Below, piece by piece: positions 1 to 8,051 of a stretch of 64,000 bases of DNA. The position numbers were made by a program, and so were the translations under genes. The notes beneath the pieces were generated by a model that did no database searches, had not been told where the DNA came from, and saw only the letters and a program-made list of their open reading frames with translations. Source of the DNA: JASHUC01 sp035606175 (GTDB lineage Bacteria; Pseudomonadota; Gammaproteobacteria; Steroidobacterales; Steroidobacteraceae); contig DATNFW010000103.1 in the NCBI GenBank assembly GCA_035606175.1, forward strand, positions 1-64,000. Reading direction: 5' to 3'. Within the stretch, counting starts at the first letter, position 1. Each line of letters begins with the position of its first letter.

Positions 1-75
1 GAGCCCGTTGTAGAGCGTGATCGTGTACCCAAACAGCACGATCAGCAGAAGCACGAAGACGGCGAGCCCAATCAT
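1..75 (-). CDS. lemA: LemA family protein, N-terminal fragment cut by window edge
   Basis: Only the first 25 codons are in the window. They encode a hydrophobic N-terminal segment (MIGLAVFVLLLIVLFGYTI) ending in TLYNGL. A single membrane helix followed by YNxLV is the usual start of LemA proteins, small membrane-anchored helical proteins of unclear role. A GGAG lies 7 nt upstream of the ATG. The 158 bases separating it from the ketosynthase gene contain no gene I can support. The call rests on a short but characteristic stretch; the rest of the gene lies outside the window. Confidence 0.6.
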   Translation of the reverse strand, partial: MIGLAVFVLLLIVLFGYTITLYNGL

Positions 76-233
76 GGTCTACTCCGAGACGGAGGCAGGC
101 GCGGTGCGCCGCAGGTAGGCCATGTTGCAAAGGGGCGAGGCTCGGCACCAGAGCGAGTCGCCCGAACTGTGCGCGGGGTAACATCGCTCCAGCGAACCCG
201 GTCACGCTCTGCCCCTGAAAGTGCCGCTGACCC

Positions 234-1463
234 TCAGGCGGCGCGCGCGATGAGCACCGCGTTAGTCCCGCCGAAAGCGAACGAGCTCGACATCACTGTC
301 CGCACCCTCACTCCGTGCCGCGCAGCATTCGGAACATAGTCGAGGTCGCAGTCCGGCGCGGGCACCTTCAAATGCATGGTCGGCAGCAGCACACCCCGCT
401 CGAGCGTCAACAGGGAAAGAGCGAGTTCGAGAGCGCCCGTCGCGCCGAGCAGATGCCCGTGCATCGACTTGGTCGCGCTCACCGGGATCGCATGCGCCCG
501 CTCGCCGAAGACCTCTTTGATCGCAGCGCTCTCCACGCCGTCGTTCGCCTGGGTGCCGGTGCCGTGCGCATTGATGTGATCGATCTCCTCGGCCCGCGCG
601 CGCGCGGAGCGCAGCGCCGCCTGCATCGCGGCGACCTGTCCGCCGACACTCGGGCGCGTGATGTGCGCGAGGTCCGTCGCAAGTCCGAAGCCTGTGAGCT
701 CGCCGCGGATCGGTGCGCCGCGAGCTGCCGCGCGATCCAAATCCTCGAGCACGAACAACGCAGCGCCCTCGGCGAGCACCATCCCGCAGCGGTTGCCCGC
801 GAATGGTTTGCACGAGGCGGAGACGTCGGCCGGGTCCTCGCGCGCGAGCGTGTGCAGCGACTCCCAGGCTTTGAGCGCGCCATAGGTGAGCGGCGCCTCC
901 GCCCCGCCGGCGATCGCCACATCGAGATCGCCTCTTGCGACGCGGCCCCACGCCTCGCCGATCGCAACGGCGGCCGACGAGCACGCGGTCGAGTACGTGA
1001 GATTCGGTCCCGTGATGCCGAACTCCGCCCCGACCCATGCGGCCGCGGCGTTGTTCATCCCCATGAGGACGGCGAAGGGATTGATGCGCTCCGGCCCGCT
1101 GCCGTAGCACGCGCGATAGCCATCGTCCGTGGTGCGCGCCGCGCCCATGCCGGTGCCGAGGAAGACGCCCATGCGATCCGGGCCGACACCCGCTTCCGCG
1201 GCGCGGGCTTCGGTCATGGCCTGACGTGCCGCCACGACGGCGAGCTGACTCACACGATCGAGCATGCGCAGCCGGGGGGCCTCGAAATGCGCTTCCGCCT
1301 CGAACTTCACACTTGCCGCAATGGGCGTGGACAGGCGCGTCGCCCAGGGCTCCTCGAGACGGCGGATCGCCGAGCGCCCCGCCGCCGCATTCTCGAATGC
1401 ATCGGCGGCCGTGTTGCCGAGTGGCGAAAGGACACCGATCCCGGTGACGGCCACTCGCCTCAT
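234..1463 (-). CDS. Beta-ketoacyl-ACP synthase (FabF/KAS II type)
   Basis: 409-residue thiolase-fold condensing enzyme that would join an acyl thioester to malonyl-ACP in fatty acid or polyketide synthesis in the cytoplasm. The full catalytic triad is visible: Cys161 in STACSSAA, His300 in NAHGTGT and His337 in HGHLLGATGALE, plus the C-terminal SSSFAFGGTNAVL glycine-rich motif. Its ATG overlaps the stop of the acyl carrier protein gene by 4 nt (ATGA), so the two are translationally coupled. No reductase, dehydratase or malonyl transferase gene is nearby, so this is probably a specialised synthase rather than the housekeeping FabF. KAS II specificity is inferred from the family only. Confidence 0.9.
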   Translation of the reverse strand: MRRVAVTGIGVLSPLGNTAADAFENAAAGRSAIRRLEEPWATRLSTPIAASVKFEAEAHFEAPRLRMLDRVSQLAVVAARQAMTEARAAEAGVGPDRMGVFLGTGMGAARTTDDGYRACYGSGPERINPFAVLMGMNNAAAAWVGAEFGITGPNLTYSTACSSAAVAIGEAWGRVARGDLDVAIAGGAEAPLTYGALKAWESLHTLAREDPADVSASCKPFAGNRCGMVLAEGAALFVLEDLDRAAARGAPIRGELTGFGLATDLAHITRPSVGGQVAAMQAALRSARARAEEIDHINAHGTGTQANDGVESAAIKEVFGERAHAIPVSATKSMHGHLLGATGALELALSLLTLERGVLLPTMHLKVPAPDCDLDYVPNAARHGVRVRTVMSSSFAFGGTNAVLIARAA

Positions 1464-1774
1464 GCGGGACGTTCGGGCGAGGGCTGCAGATGCACCTCTT
1501 CGGTGCCGGCACCGGAGGCCGTAGCCCGCGGGGCGGGCGCCGGCCGTGTCGCGAGCACTTCATCGATGTAGCGGACCGCATCGCCCACGGTGCGCATCGA
1601 GACCGGCTCGTAGGGCAGCGTGATCTCGAATTCCTCCTCGATGAAGAACAAGAGCTCCGTCATGCCGAGCGAATCGAGACCGAGTGCCTCGATCGGCGCA
1701 TCGAGTGTGATGCGATCGCGGGGGACGTTGTAGCGCTCCTCGAGGATCTTCTCCAGCCGTTCCAGCGTCGTCAT
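1460..1774 (-). CDS. Acyl carrier protein
   Basis: 104 residues. Residues 1-75 form a standard ACP domain with the phosphopantetheine site Ser35 in the motif LGLDSLGM, followed by an acidic helix (FFIEEEFEI). After the domain comes an Ala/Pro-rich tail of about 25 residues that ordinary AcpP (about 78 residues) lacks. A GGAG 8 nt before the ATG supports this start. It precedes and overlaps the ketosynthase gene, so it likely carries the chain for that enzyme. The pathway and product are unknown. Confidence 0.9.
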   Translation of the reverse strand: MTTLERLEKILEERYNVPRDRITLDAPIEALGLDSLGMTELLFFIEEEFEITLPYEPVSMRTVGDAVRYIDEVLATRPAPAPRATASGAGTEEVHLQPSPERPA

Positions 1775-1922
1775 GATGGTTGCTCCGCAGGAGATTCGCG
1801 CGCCGCTGGCGCGGCGCGGCCGAGAGTGGACGGCAAAGTCCGCGCCGCCGGTCGCTAATGTACACCCTACGGGGATGCCTATCGGCCACCGTCCGTGCGC
1901 TGTTCGCCACCCGTTGCGCGCT

Positions 1923-2470
1923 TCAGCATTCGGCATGCCCGCGATGCGGGCTGCGGTGCGCTCCTCGCGCGATGAGTGCGATGGCGAGGCCGATTCCGGC
2001 GCCTGCGAGCCCCGCGCCGGTGATCGCGGCCTTGCAAGGCGAGCGCGATGACCTCTGCCGGATGCATCGCCCAGCGCCCGGTGCCATCGCGGATCTGCTG
2101 CCGGCAGCTGAACCCGTCCGCGATCACGAACCGATCGGGGGGCGTGCGGCGAACCGCCGGGAGCAGCACGAGCTCGCCGAGCCGACGAGCGCATGAGCGA
2201 TGTGGAAACCCTTCTCCGGCAACAGATCATCGAGGTTGTAGCCGGAAACGCGGCGCGGGATGTTTTGCCGCCCATCACCGTGTGCGCACCGCACGAGTTG
2301 TTGCCGATGTTGCCGCCGAGCGTGCAGTAGGCGTGCGTCGCAGGATAGATCCGTTGCGTAAAGGGCGAGCGAGCCGGTATCGAAGCGGACCCCACCCTCG
2401 ACCGACCGTTGAAGCGCCGCCTGGAGATCGCGCGCGTGCTCGTGATGAGGGCTGCGGTCCGCGGCGCGGG
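1923..2470 (-). pseudogene. Remnant of FAD-linked oxidase / Fe-S oxidoreductase (GlcD-YdiJ-like fusion)
   Basis: Several pieces of one large protein lie in order on the minus strand but in different frames. Near 2350-2410 is GGVRFDTGSLALYATD, from the start of the FAD-binding domain. Near 2250-2320 is THAYCTLGGNIGNNSCGAHT, the FAD pyrophosphate motif. Near 2200-2250 is RRVSGYNLDDLLPEKGF. Near 2040-2150 is FVIADGFSCRQQIRDGTGR, which normally ends the C-terminal Fe-S half, followed after a frameshift by a hydrophobic Gly/Ala tail and a TGA at about 1923. An intact family member has about 1000 residues; most of the interior is gone. Matches are from memory of the family, and the exact boundaries are approximate. 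Confidence 0.75.
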
Positions 2471-2580
2471 CCGCGCCGCGGCCCCGAACGGACTCTCGGC
2501 GAAATCGAACTCCTGCGCGGCGTGACGTCCCATCGTAAGTCCGATAGGGCGGCGATTGACCTCTCCGCGCGCGAAGGAGG

Positions 2581-2896
2581 TCAGAAGCTTCTTCTCCTCA
2601 CGCCGCGTCCGCCGCAGGCTTCCGCAACTCTCACGAAATCGACCGGGTGCAAATCGACGCCATACTCCGGGTTACCGACGTAGAGCATCTGCTCTCATCT
2701 GATGAGGCCGAGCGTGTTGTTCCTGCGTGACACGCCGCGGTCTCCTCGTGCCGGCAGTGCACGCAGCGGATGCGCTCGCGCGTCTTGCGAAATGCCTCGA
2801 TGAGCCCGTTGATGCCGTCTCCGGGCAATCCGAATACCGCATCGACCCCCACTCCTCGAGCAGGGAGACGATGTGATGGGAAACAGGCTCGGCCAT
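2581..2896 (-). pseudogene. Remnant of thiamine-pyrophosphate-dependent enzyme (pyruvate oxidase/acetolactate synthase-like)
   Basis: The minus strand begins with MAEPVSHHIVSLLEEWG, typical of the start of this family, then shifts frame into VDAVFGLPGDGINGLIEAF and VHCRHEETAA, the N-terminal TPP-binding glutamate region. It then jumps to MLYVGNPEYGVDLHPVDF, which in intact proteins lies in the C-terminal TPP domain, and ends at a TGA near 2581. About 400 residues of the usual 550-600 are missing. At least one frameshift (near 2845) and one large internal deletion are visible. It lies head-to-tail with the FAD oxidase remnant. Confidence 0.75.
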
Positions 2897-2941
2897 GAGA
2901 TCTGGTCAACGAGAGTTGCGCGGGGGGTCTCCCCACCGAGA

Positions 2942-3008
2942 GTTACGCGTAACGCTTGACATGAATACTGGTAACGCTTATTGTGCGCGCTCAGTCGTTA
3001 CGTGTAAC
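2942..3008 (+). promoter_or_regulatory. Promoter flanked by two GTTACnnGTAAC palindromes, upstream of the yjf operon
   Basis: A perfect palindrome GTTACGCGTAAC lies at 2942-2953 and a second, GTTACGTGTAAC (same arms), at 2997-3008, 55 bp centre to centre. Between them are a consensus -35 TTGACA (2956-2961) and, 17 bp later, TATTGT (2979-2984) as a -10. A half-site GTAACG (2971-2976) lies in the spacer. The second palindrome falls just after the expected transcription start. This layout suits repression by a dimeric regulator. The regulator is not identified; the first gene of the operon is one candidate. Confidence 0.65.
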
Positions 3009-3034
3009 GACCGAATGACGGGATAGAAGACGAA

Positions 3035-3652
3035 GTGACGAGAGACAGCAACCGCAGACGCCAGCAAACCCGCCGAGAGCGGCTGCGAGCCGAAGGGCTC
3101 GTAGCTCGAGAGGTCTGGATTCTCCCCGACCACGCGCCGGTCCTGCTCAAGGTCGAGAAGCTGCTCCGCAAGCCGAACGCACACGCGCTCATTCACGCAC
3201 TGAGAGGGGTAAACACCGCCATGTCGAACGGTTCAGCCACGACTCATTCCCTGCTTCCCGGCTTGAAGTCGGGGCAGCTCGCCGCGTCCGGCCGCTACAC
3301 GTTCTCGCTGATCGAGGGACTCGAGCCGGTCATCCAGGCGGTCGCCCACGACTACGGCGACGTGCACGTGTTTCTGGCGGTCACGGGTGAGATCGCGATC
3401 GTGCAGGCGACACTCTTCCCGGTCGCCCGCGTGCGTGACACCGCACGCCTCAACGACCGGATCCTGCGCACGGAGAAGCTGTTCGATCTCGCGAACATCT
3501 CCATCGATTCCCATCCGGACGGGGCCGAGTTCTACGTGATCTACGGGGCGCTGCGCGCCACGTCCACTCTGGCGGACATCGAGTTCGAGATCGACACCCT
3601 CGCCCGCAATGCCGTGGATGCCGCCGCGGCTTATCGCGAATTCATCAAATAG
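3035..3652 (+). CDS. yjfI: YjfI-like DUF2170 family protein with N-terminal basic extension
   Basis: 205 codons from a GTG. About residues 70-205 match the DUF2170 family (E. coli YjfI, about 133 residues), small soluble proteins of unknown function encoded beside PspA-like proteins. The first 50 residues are basic (TRRERLRAEGLVAREVWILP) and resemble the ribbon-helix-helix segment of some antitoxin-type DNA-binding proteins (RxRLRxxGLxxxxVWVP). It is the first gene of the yjf operon and sits just behind a promoter with paired palindromes, so autoregulation is a reasonable hypothesis but untested. The next gene follows after 17 nt. Confidence 0.75.
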   Translation: MTRDSNRRRQQTRRERLRAEGLVAREVWILPDHAPVLLKVEKLLRKPNAHALIHALRGVNTAMSNGSATTHSLLPGLKSGQLAASGRYTFSLIEGLEPVIQAVAHDYGDVHVFLAVTGEIAIVQATLFPVARVRDTARLNDRILRTEKLFDLANISIDSHPDGAEFYVIYGALRATSTLADIEFEIDTLARNAVDAAAAYREFIK

Positions 3653-3669
3653 TCCCCGGAGGACCTCCC

Positions 3670-4440
3670 ATGTCAGGCATCTTGACCAAGCTCTGGACCG
3701 CCCTGCGCGGTGCCGCGAACGAGGCCGGCGAAGCCGCCGTCGATGCGAACGCGACACGCATACTCGACCAGGAGATCCGCGACGCCGACCGCGAACTGCG
3801 CGATGCGCGGATTGCCCTCTCGGAGATGATGGGCAAACAGTCCGTCGAGCAGAACCATCTCGCGGAGAAGCGTGCGAAACTCGAGGAATATGCGGGCTAC
3901 ATCCGTCAGACGCTCGCCAAGCAGAAGCAGGCGCAAAGTGCCGGCCGCTCGGCCGAGGCAACCCAGAGCGCCGCTCTCGCGCAGGAGATCGCGGCGAAAT
4001 ACGCCGAGCAGGAGGCTCTCGTGAAGGCGAGCGAGAACGTGATCGCCGAGTACGGCAAGAACGTCGACGTGCTCAAGCAGAAGATCGCTGCGGGTGAGGC
4101 GGCGATCCGCACCCTCAAACAGCGCGCGGATACGGTGAAGGCGAAGCAGCACGTCATCAAGGCCTCCGCCGCCGTGGCTGCCGCGAGCTCCGGCACGGAC
4201 ACGCATGCGCGCAGCGCACTCGACAGCCTCGAGCGAATCGAGCGGCGCCAGGAGGAATCACTCGCGCAAATGGACGCGGCCAACAAACTCGCTGCCGAGT
4301 CCTCGGGCGAGGCGCTCGAGGAGCGCCTGCGCAAAGCCGGCATCATCCCCGGCGCGAGCGCCGCGAGCGATGTGCTCGCGCGTTTCGAAAACGAGGCCGC
4401 GAGCGCCCCCTCTCCGCCTGCCGGCGAGGCGAGGCGATGA
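3670..4440 (+). CDS. yjfJ: PspA/IM30 family protein (YjfJ)
   Basis: 256 residues, almost entirely charged helical coiled coil, with the family pattern at the start (GILTKLWTALRGAANEAGEA, then LDQEIRDADRELRDARIAL). PspA/IM30 proteins form membrane-associated rods or rings that protect damaged inner membranes. A strong GGAGGA lies 6-10 nt before the ATG. The gene ends in an ATGA overlap with the DUF2491 gene, so the two are translationally coupled. In E. coli the same neighbours (yjfI, yjfK, yjfL, yjfM, yjfC) surround yjfJ, which makes the assignment firm. Confidence 0.88.
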   Translation: MSGILTKLWTALRGAANEAGEAAVDANATRILDQEIRDADRELRDARIALSEMMGKQSVEQNHLAEKRAKLEEYAGYIRQTLAKQKQAQSAGRSAEATQSAALAQEIAAKYAEQEALVKASENVIAEYGKNVDVLKQKIAAGEAAIRTLKQRADTVKAKQHVIKASAAVAAASSGTDTHARSALDSLERIERRQEESLAQMDAANKLAAESSGEALEERLRKAGIIPGASAASDVLARFENEAASAPSPPAGEARR

Positions 4441-5117
4441 GCGTCGGCACGCTCTTCAAGGTGCTTGCGCGCGATGCGAAGGAGGCCCTCGCCCCGGGGG
4501 CGCCGAGCGCAGCCCCGCCGCCGGAGCCGCTCAAGCTCCGTCGCGGCGGCTTCCTTGAAATCGACCCGCTGCCCTATCGGATGCTGCAGGGGCGCGCGAA
4601 TTTCGAGCTCGGACAAAACGCGCAGCCGATCGCAACGCGCGGGCTCGTCGAGTTGAGCGGCACCTGGCTGCACCGCTATTACCTGGATGACGATGAGACC
4701 TGGCTGCAGGTGAAGACCGACGGCGGCACGGACGACGCGAGCGTCTCGGAATGCATTCTGTGGCAGTACTGGGACTGCAAGACGCCCGCGAATCTCGCGG
4801 AGCTCAAGTCGATCGCGGGACCTCAAAGCGAGATCGGACTGCCGACATACGAGGTCGGCGCCTTCATCTATCAACGCGTGTGGGGCGTCTCCCGGGCGCA
4901 GACGGAGCTCGTGCCGTTCATCGAGCAAGTCTTCGACAAAAGCGACACGGTCCCGAGCTTCAGTTGCCAGCACTACGCGATGCTCTATCGGCGCAGGATC
5001 GAGGGCAGTCCTCGTCAAGAGTACGTGCTTATCTCCGTCGAGGAGTCTCCGCAAAACCTCGATGTCTGCACCTCCGTCGGCGTCGATCTGAACCCGGCCG
5101 ATCTCACCGTCACCTGA
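4437..5117 (+). CDS. yjfK: YjfK-like DUF2491 family protein
   Basis: 226 residues, soluble, no signal peptide; E. coli YjfK is about 219 residues. The family has no known biochemical function. Visible features are an N-terminal helix with an Ala/Pro linker, then a mixed alpha/beta domain rich in aromatic and acidic residues (HRYYLDDDETWLQVKTDGG, LWQYWD). It overlaps the PspA-like gene by 4 nt and is followed after 22 nt by the DUF350 gene. Assignment relies on sequence resemblance together with the conserved operon order. Confidence 0.8.
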   Translation: MSVGTLFKVLARDAKEALAPGAPSAAPPPEPLKLRRGGFLEIDPLPYRMLQGRANFELGQNAQPIATRGLVELSGTWLHRYYLDDDETWLQVKTDGGTDDASVSECILWQYWDCKTPANLAELKSIAGPQSEIGLPTYEVGAFIYQRVWGVSRAQTELVPFIEQVFDKSDTVPSFSCQHYAMLYRRRIEGSPRQEYVLISVEESPQNLDVCTSVGVDLNPADLTVT

Positions 5118-5139
5118 AAGCCATCTCAGGGGGAACTCC

Positions 5140-5550
5140 ATGCCGCATTGGACTCTTTGGCTGGTCGGGCTGCCCGCCTTCCTCGTGTACTTCGGGGTTG
5201 CGATCGGACTCACGCTTCTTTACGCGCTCATTTACACCCGGATCACCTCGCACGATGAGTTTGCGCTCATCCGCGAAGGGAAGTCCGCGGCCGCCGTGGC
5301 TTTCGGCGGCTCGTTGATCGCGTTCGTGCTGCCGCTCTGCAGTGCGATCATCCACTCGGTCTCGCTCGTGGATTTCGCCATCTGGGCGGGAATCGCGCTC
5401 GTGATCCAGATCGCAACCTTCTTCGCGGTGCGCGTGTTCATTCCGAATCTCTCCCAGCGCATCGCCCGCAACGAGATGGCATCGGGACTTTTCGTCGCGC
5501 TTGCGTCGATCGCGGTCGGGGCGATCAACGCAGCGTGCATGACACCCTGA
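5140..5550 (+). CDS. yjfL: YjfL-like DUF350 inner-membrane protein
   Basis: 136 residues with four predicted membrane helices (about 5-30, 50-70, 80-100, 112-133). DUF350 proteins are small membrane proteins of unknown function that usually occur as one or two 4-helix units; this is the single-unit form, as in YjfL. A GGGGG precedes the ATG by about 6 nt. Its position between the DUF2491 and DUF1190 genes matches the E. coli yjf operon. The product is likely the membrane partner of the PspA-like protein, which is an inference from context. Confidence 0.82.
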   Translation: MPHWTLWLVGLPAFLVYFGVAIGLTLLYALIYTRITSHDEFALIREGKSAAAVAFGGSLIAFVLPLCSAIIHSVSLVDFAIWAGIALVIQIATFFAVRVFIPNLSQRIARNEMASGLFVALASIAVGAINAACMTP

Positions 5551-5578
5551 CAGTCCGCGTGATCGAAAAGGAAGCAGC

Positions 5579-6160
5579 ATGAAGCGCTCACGAACGATCG
5601 AGCTGGCGTTGATCGGCACCGTCCCGCTGCTCGCCGCCGGATGCGGGCAGCAGCCGCAGCCTCCGCCCTTGAGTGCGGTTCTCTATCAGAACCTTCAGCA
5701 GTGCGTCCGAGATGGCAAAGTCAGCCCCGAAGTGTGTGCTCAGGCGTACGCGGATGCCGTCCGCGATCAATATCGCGATGCGCCCCGCTTCGATTCGCTC
5801 GCGCAATGCGAGGCGCAATTCGGATATAACCAGTGTCATCCGGTGACGACGGCCTCGGGCGGCCACTGGTTCATGCCGGCGCTCGCGGGCTTTCTCATTG
5901 GACGAGCGATGAGCCCGTATCATCACTACTACGGCTGGGGCGGTTATGGCTGGCACGGCAATGCACGCCCCGGCGGCTTCGGCGGCTTCAGCGGGCAGCC
6001 GATCTATCGCGCGCGCGGGGACCGGGGCGAGTGGCAGACGGCGCAGGGCGAGCGGTTCGGCTCGGGGCTGCGTGGACCGGGCGCACCGAGCGTCGGGGAG
6101 ACACTGTCGCGCGGGGGTTTCGGACGCAGCGGCGCGGCCCGCTTCAGCTGGGGCGGCTGA
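5579..6160 (+). CDS. yjfM: YjfM-like DUF1190 lipoprotein
   Basis: 193 residues. The N-terminus carries a lipoprotein signal ending LLAAGC, so Cys22 would be lipidated. A central domain has conserved cysteines (QQCVRDGKVSPEVCAQAY, QCEAQFGYNQCHPV), and the C-terminal third is Gly-, Tyr- and Arg-rich (HHYYGWGGYGWHG) and probably disordered. DUF1190 proteins such as YjfM and YgiB have this build. YgiB is paired with YgiC, a homologue of YjfC, as here. It lies 28 nt after the DUF350 gene. Confidence 0.8.
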   Translation: MKRSRTIELALIGTVPLLAAGCGQQPQPPPLSAVLYQNLQQCVRDGKVSPEVCAQAYADAVRDQYRDAPRFDSLAQCEAQFGYNQCHPVTTASGGHWFMPALAGFLIGRAMSPYHHYYGWGGYGWHGNARPGGFGGFSGQPIYRARGDRGEWQTAQGERFGSGLRGPGAPSVGETLSRGGFGRSGAARFSWGG

Positions 6161-6230
6161 GGGCAGCGGCCGAAGCGCCGCGGCCGAAGGGCGAACGGCG
6201 AACGGCGTCTCGCGCATGGAACGCATCTCA

Positions 6231-7379
6231 ATGACGGAGCGGCCGGACTGGCGCGATCAGGCCGCAGGGCTCGGCTTCCGCTATCACACGATCGGCGGGC
6301 AGCCTTATTGGGACGAATCCGCGTATTACCGCTTCTCGCTGGATGAGATCGAGAATGATATCGAGCGGCCCACGGCGGAGCTTCACGAGCTGTGCAAGGA
6401 TCTCGTGAGCCGCGCCGTACGCGACGAGTCCTATTTGATTCGCCTGGCGATCCCCGAACGGCACTGGGATTTCATACGCGATTCCTGGCTGCGCGGCGAT
6501 CCGCACCTGTACGGCCGCATGGATTTCGCGTACGACGGATGCGGGCCCGCGAAGCTCTTCGAGCTCAACTACGACACTCCCACCTCCCTCTACGAGGCGG
6601 CCGTCTTCCAATGGGTCTGGCTCGAGCAGTCGATCGAGCGCGGCGCGCTCGCGCATGGGACCGATCAGTTCAACTCACTGCAAGAGAAGCTGCTGCTCGC
6701 CTTCGGGGCGCTCGCGCCGCATATCGGCGGCACCATGCATTTCGCTTCGGTGCGAGGCTCGGAGGAGGACCGCGCCACCGTCGATTACCTCGCCGATCTC
6801 GCCTTTCAATCGGGCATCCGTCCCGTGCACGTCGCGGTCGAGGACATCGGGCGCACGGCCGAGGGGCGCTTCACGGACGCTGAGAATCGGCTCATCGAGA
6901 CGATCTTCAAACTCTATCCCTGGGAGATGCTGTTCGCCGACGAGTTCGCTTCGAGCTTGTCCTCGTCTCGGGCGACCTGGCTCGAGCCGCCCTGGAAGGC
7001 GATCCTCTCGAACAAGGGTGCGCTCGCGCTGCTCTGGGAGCGCAGCCCCGGGCATCCCAATCTCCTGCCGACGCACTTCGATGCATCGCCCTCCTCCGCC
7101 CTCCCCCCTGGGTGGGTGCGCAAGCCGCTCTGCTCGCGCGAGGGCGCAAACGTCGAGATCGTGACCTCTACCGGCGAGCGGGTCGCATCGCAGGGGCCGT
7201 ACACGGATTTCCCTTACATCCGGCAGGCGTTCCATGCGCTGCCCCGGTTCGCCGGCCGCTACGCGCTCGTCGGCAGCTGGATAGTCGGCGACTTGGCCGC
7301 CGGACTCGGGATGCGCGAGGACGACTCGCTCATCACGCGCGATACGGCGCGTTTCGTGCCGCACATCATCGCATTATGA
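6231..7379 (+). CDS. yjfC: YjfC-like glutathionylspermidine synthase family ligase
   Basis: 382 residues from ATG 6231 (an in-frame ATG at 6216 is also possible). It has the preATP-grasp domain followed by an ATP-grasp domain of the glutathionylspermidine synthase C-terminal family. Supporting stretches are MDFAYDGCGPAKLFELNYDTPTSL (substrate/Mg2+ region) and LLPTHFD...WVRKPLCSREGANV (ATP-binding lysine region). E. coli YjfC and YgiC (about 387 residues) are the same length and lack the amidase half of Gsp. It would form an amide bond between an acid and an amine using ATP, but the substrate is unknown. It is the last gene of the yjf operon. Confidence 0.85.
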   Translation: MTERPDWRDQAAGLGFRYHTIGGQPYWDESAYYRFSLDEIENDIERPTAELHELCKDLVSRAVRDESYLIRLAIPERHWDFIRDSWLRGDPHLYGRMDFAYDGCGPAKLFELNYDTPTSLYEAAVFQWVWLEQSIERGALAHGTDQFNSLQEKLLLAFGALAPHIGGTMHFASVRGSEEDRATVDYLADLAFQSGIRPVHVAVEDIGRTAEGRFTDAENRLIETIFKLYPWEMLFADEFASSLSSSRATWLEPPWKAILSNKGALALLWERSPGHPNLLPTHFDASPSSALPPGWVRKPLCSREGANVEIVTSTGERVASQGPYTDFPYIRQAFHALPRFAGRYALVGSWIVGDLAAGLGMREDDSLITRDTARFVPHIIAL

Positions 7380-7485
7380 TTCGGGCAGCCGCGGGAACGG
7401 CACCTGCGACTCGCTCCGCGCGCAGCGCGTCGTGCACGCGCGACCCCGGCACCCCCCGAGAACCGGACATAGCGAGCACAATCCC

Positions 7486-8049
7486 ATGGCGACTTACCGC
7501 ATCGCAACCGTCGTCGGCAGCCTCCGCAAGGAATCCTTCAACCGCCGGCTCGCCCGCGCGGTCGAGCGGCTCGCACCGCCCGAGCTCGCGTTCGAGCCTC
7601 TCGAGATCGGCGACCTGCCGCTCTACAACCAGGACGACGATGCGAATCCGCATCAAACGGTGAGGCGCCTGAAGGCCGCGGTATCCGCCGCACAAGGCCT
7701 GCTCTTCGTCACACCCGAATACAACCGCGGACTACCCGGAGTTCTCAAGAACGCGATCGATCACGCATCCCGGCCCTACGGTCAGAACGCATGGGCCGGC
7801 AAGCCTGCGGGCATTCTCGGCATCTCCGTGGGAGTGATCGGCACGGCTGTCGCGCAGCAGCAGCTGCGCGGCACTCTCGCCTACCTCGATGTGCCGACGC
7901 TCGGGCAGCCGGAAGTCTTCCTGCAAATGAAGGAAGGGTTGTTCGACGCCTCGGGCAACATTGCCGTCGAGAGCACGAAGAAATTCCTGCAGGGCTGGAT
8001 GGATCGCTACGTCGACTGGCTGCGCCGGCACACGGCGCGACCCGCATAG
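7486..8049 (+). CDS. NADPH-dependent FMN reductase family protein
   Basis: 187 residues, flavodoxin-like fold. The N-terminal phosphate-binding loop is GSLRKESFNRRLA and the central motif is TPEYNRGLPGVLKNAIDHASR, both diagnostic of the ChrR/ArsH/azoreductase type of NAD(P)H:quinone or chromate reductase. The likely role is two-electron reduction of quinones or other acceptors in the cytoplasm; the substrate cannot be told from sequence. The start at ATG 7486 is chosen because the fold begins at ATYRIATVVGS. It is convergent with the carotenoid oxygenase gene, with only 2 nt between their stop codons. Confidence 0.9.
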   Translation: MATYRIATVVGSLRKESFNRRLARAVERLAPPELAFEPLEIGDLPLYNQDDDANPHQTVRRLKAAVSAAQGLLFVTPEYNRGLPGVLKNAIDHASRPYGQNAWAGKPAGILGISVGVIGTAVAQQQLRGTLAYLDVPTLGQPEVFLQMKEGLFDASGNIAVESTKKFLQGWMDRYVDWLRRHTARPA

Positions 8050-8051
8050 CC

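Noticed and set aside
1923..2896. Region 1.9-2.9 kb as an active oxidase or pyruvate-oxidase gene
   Set aside because: Conserved stretches fall in different frames and the catalytic cores are missing.
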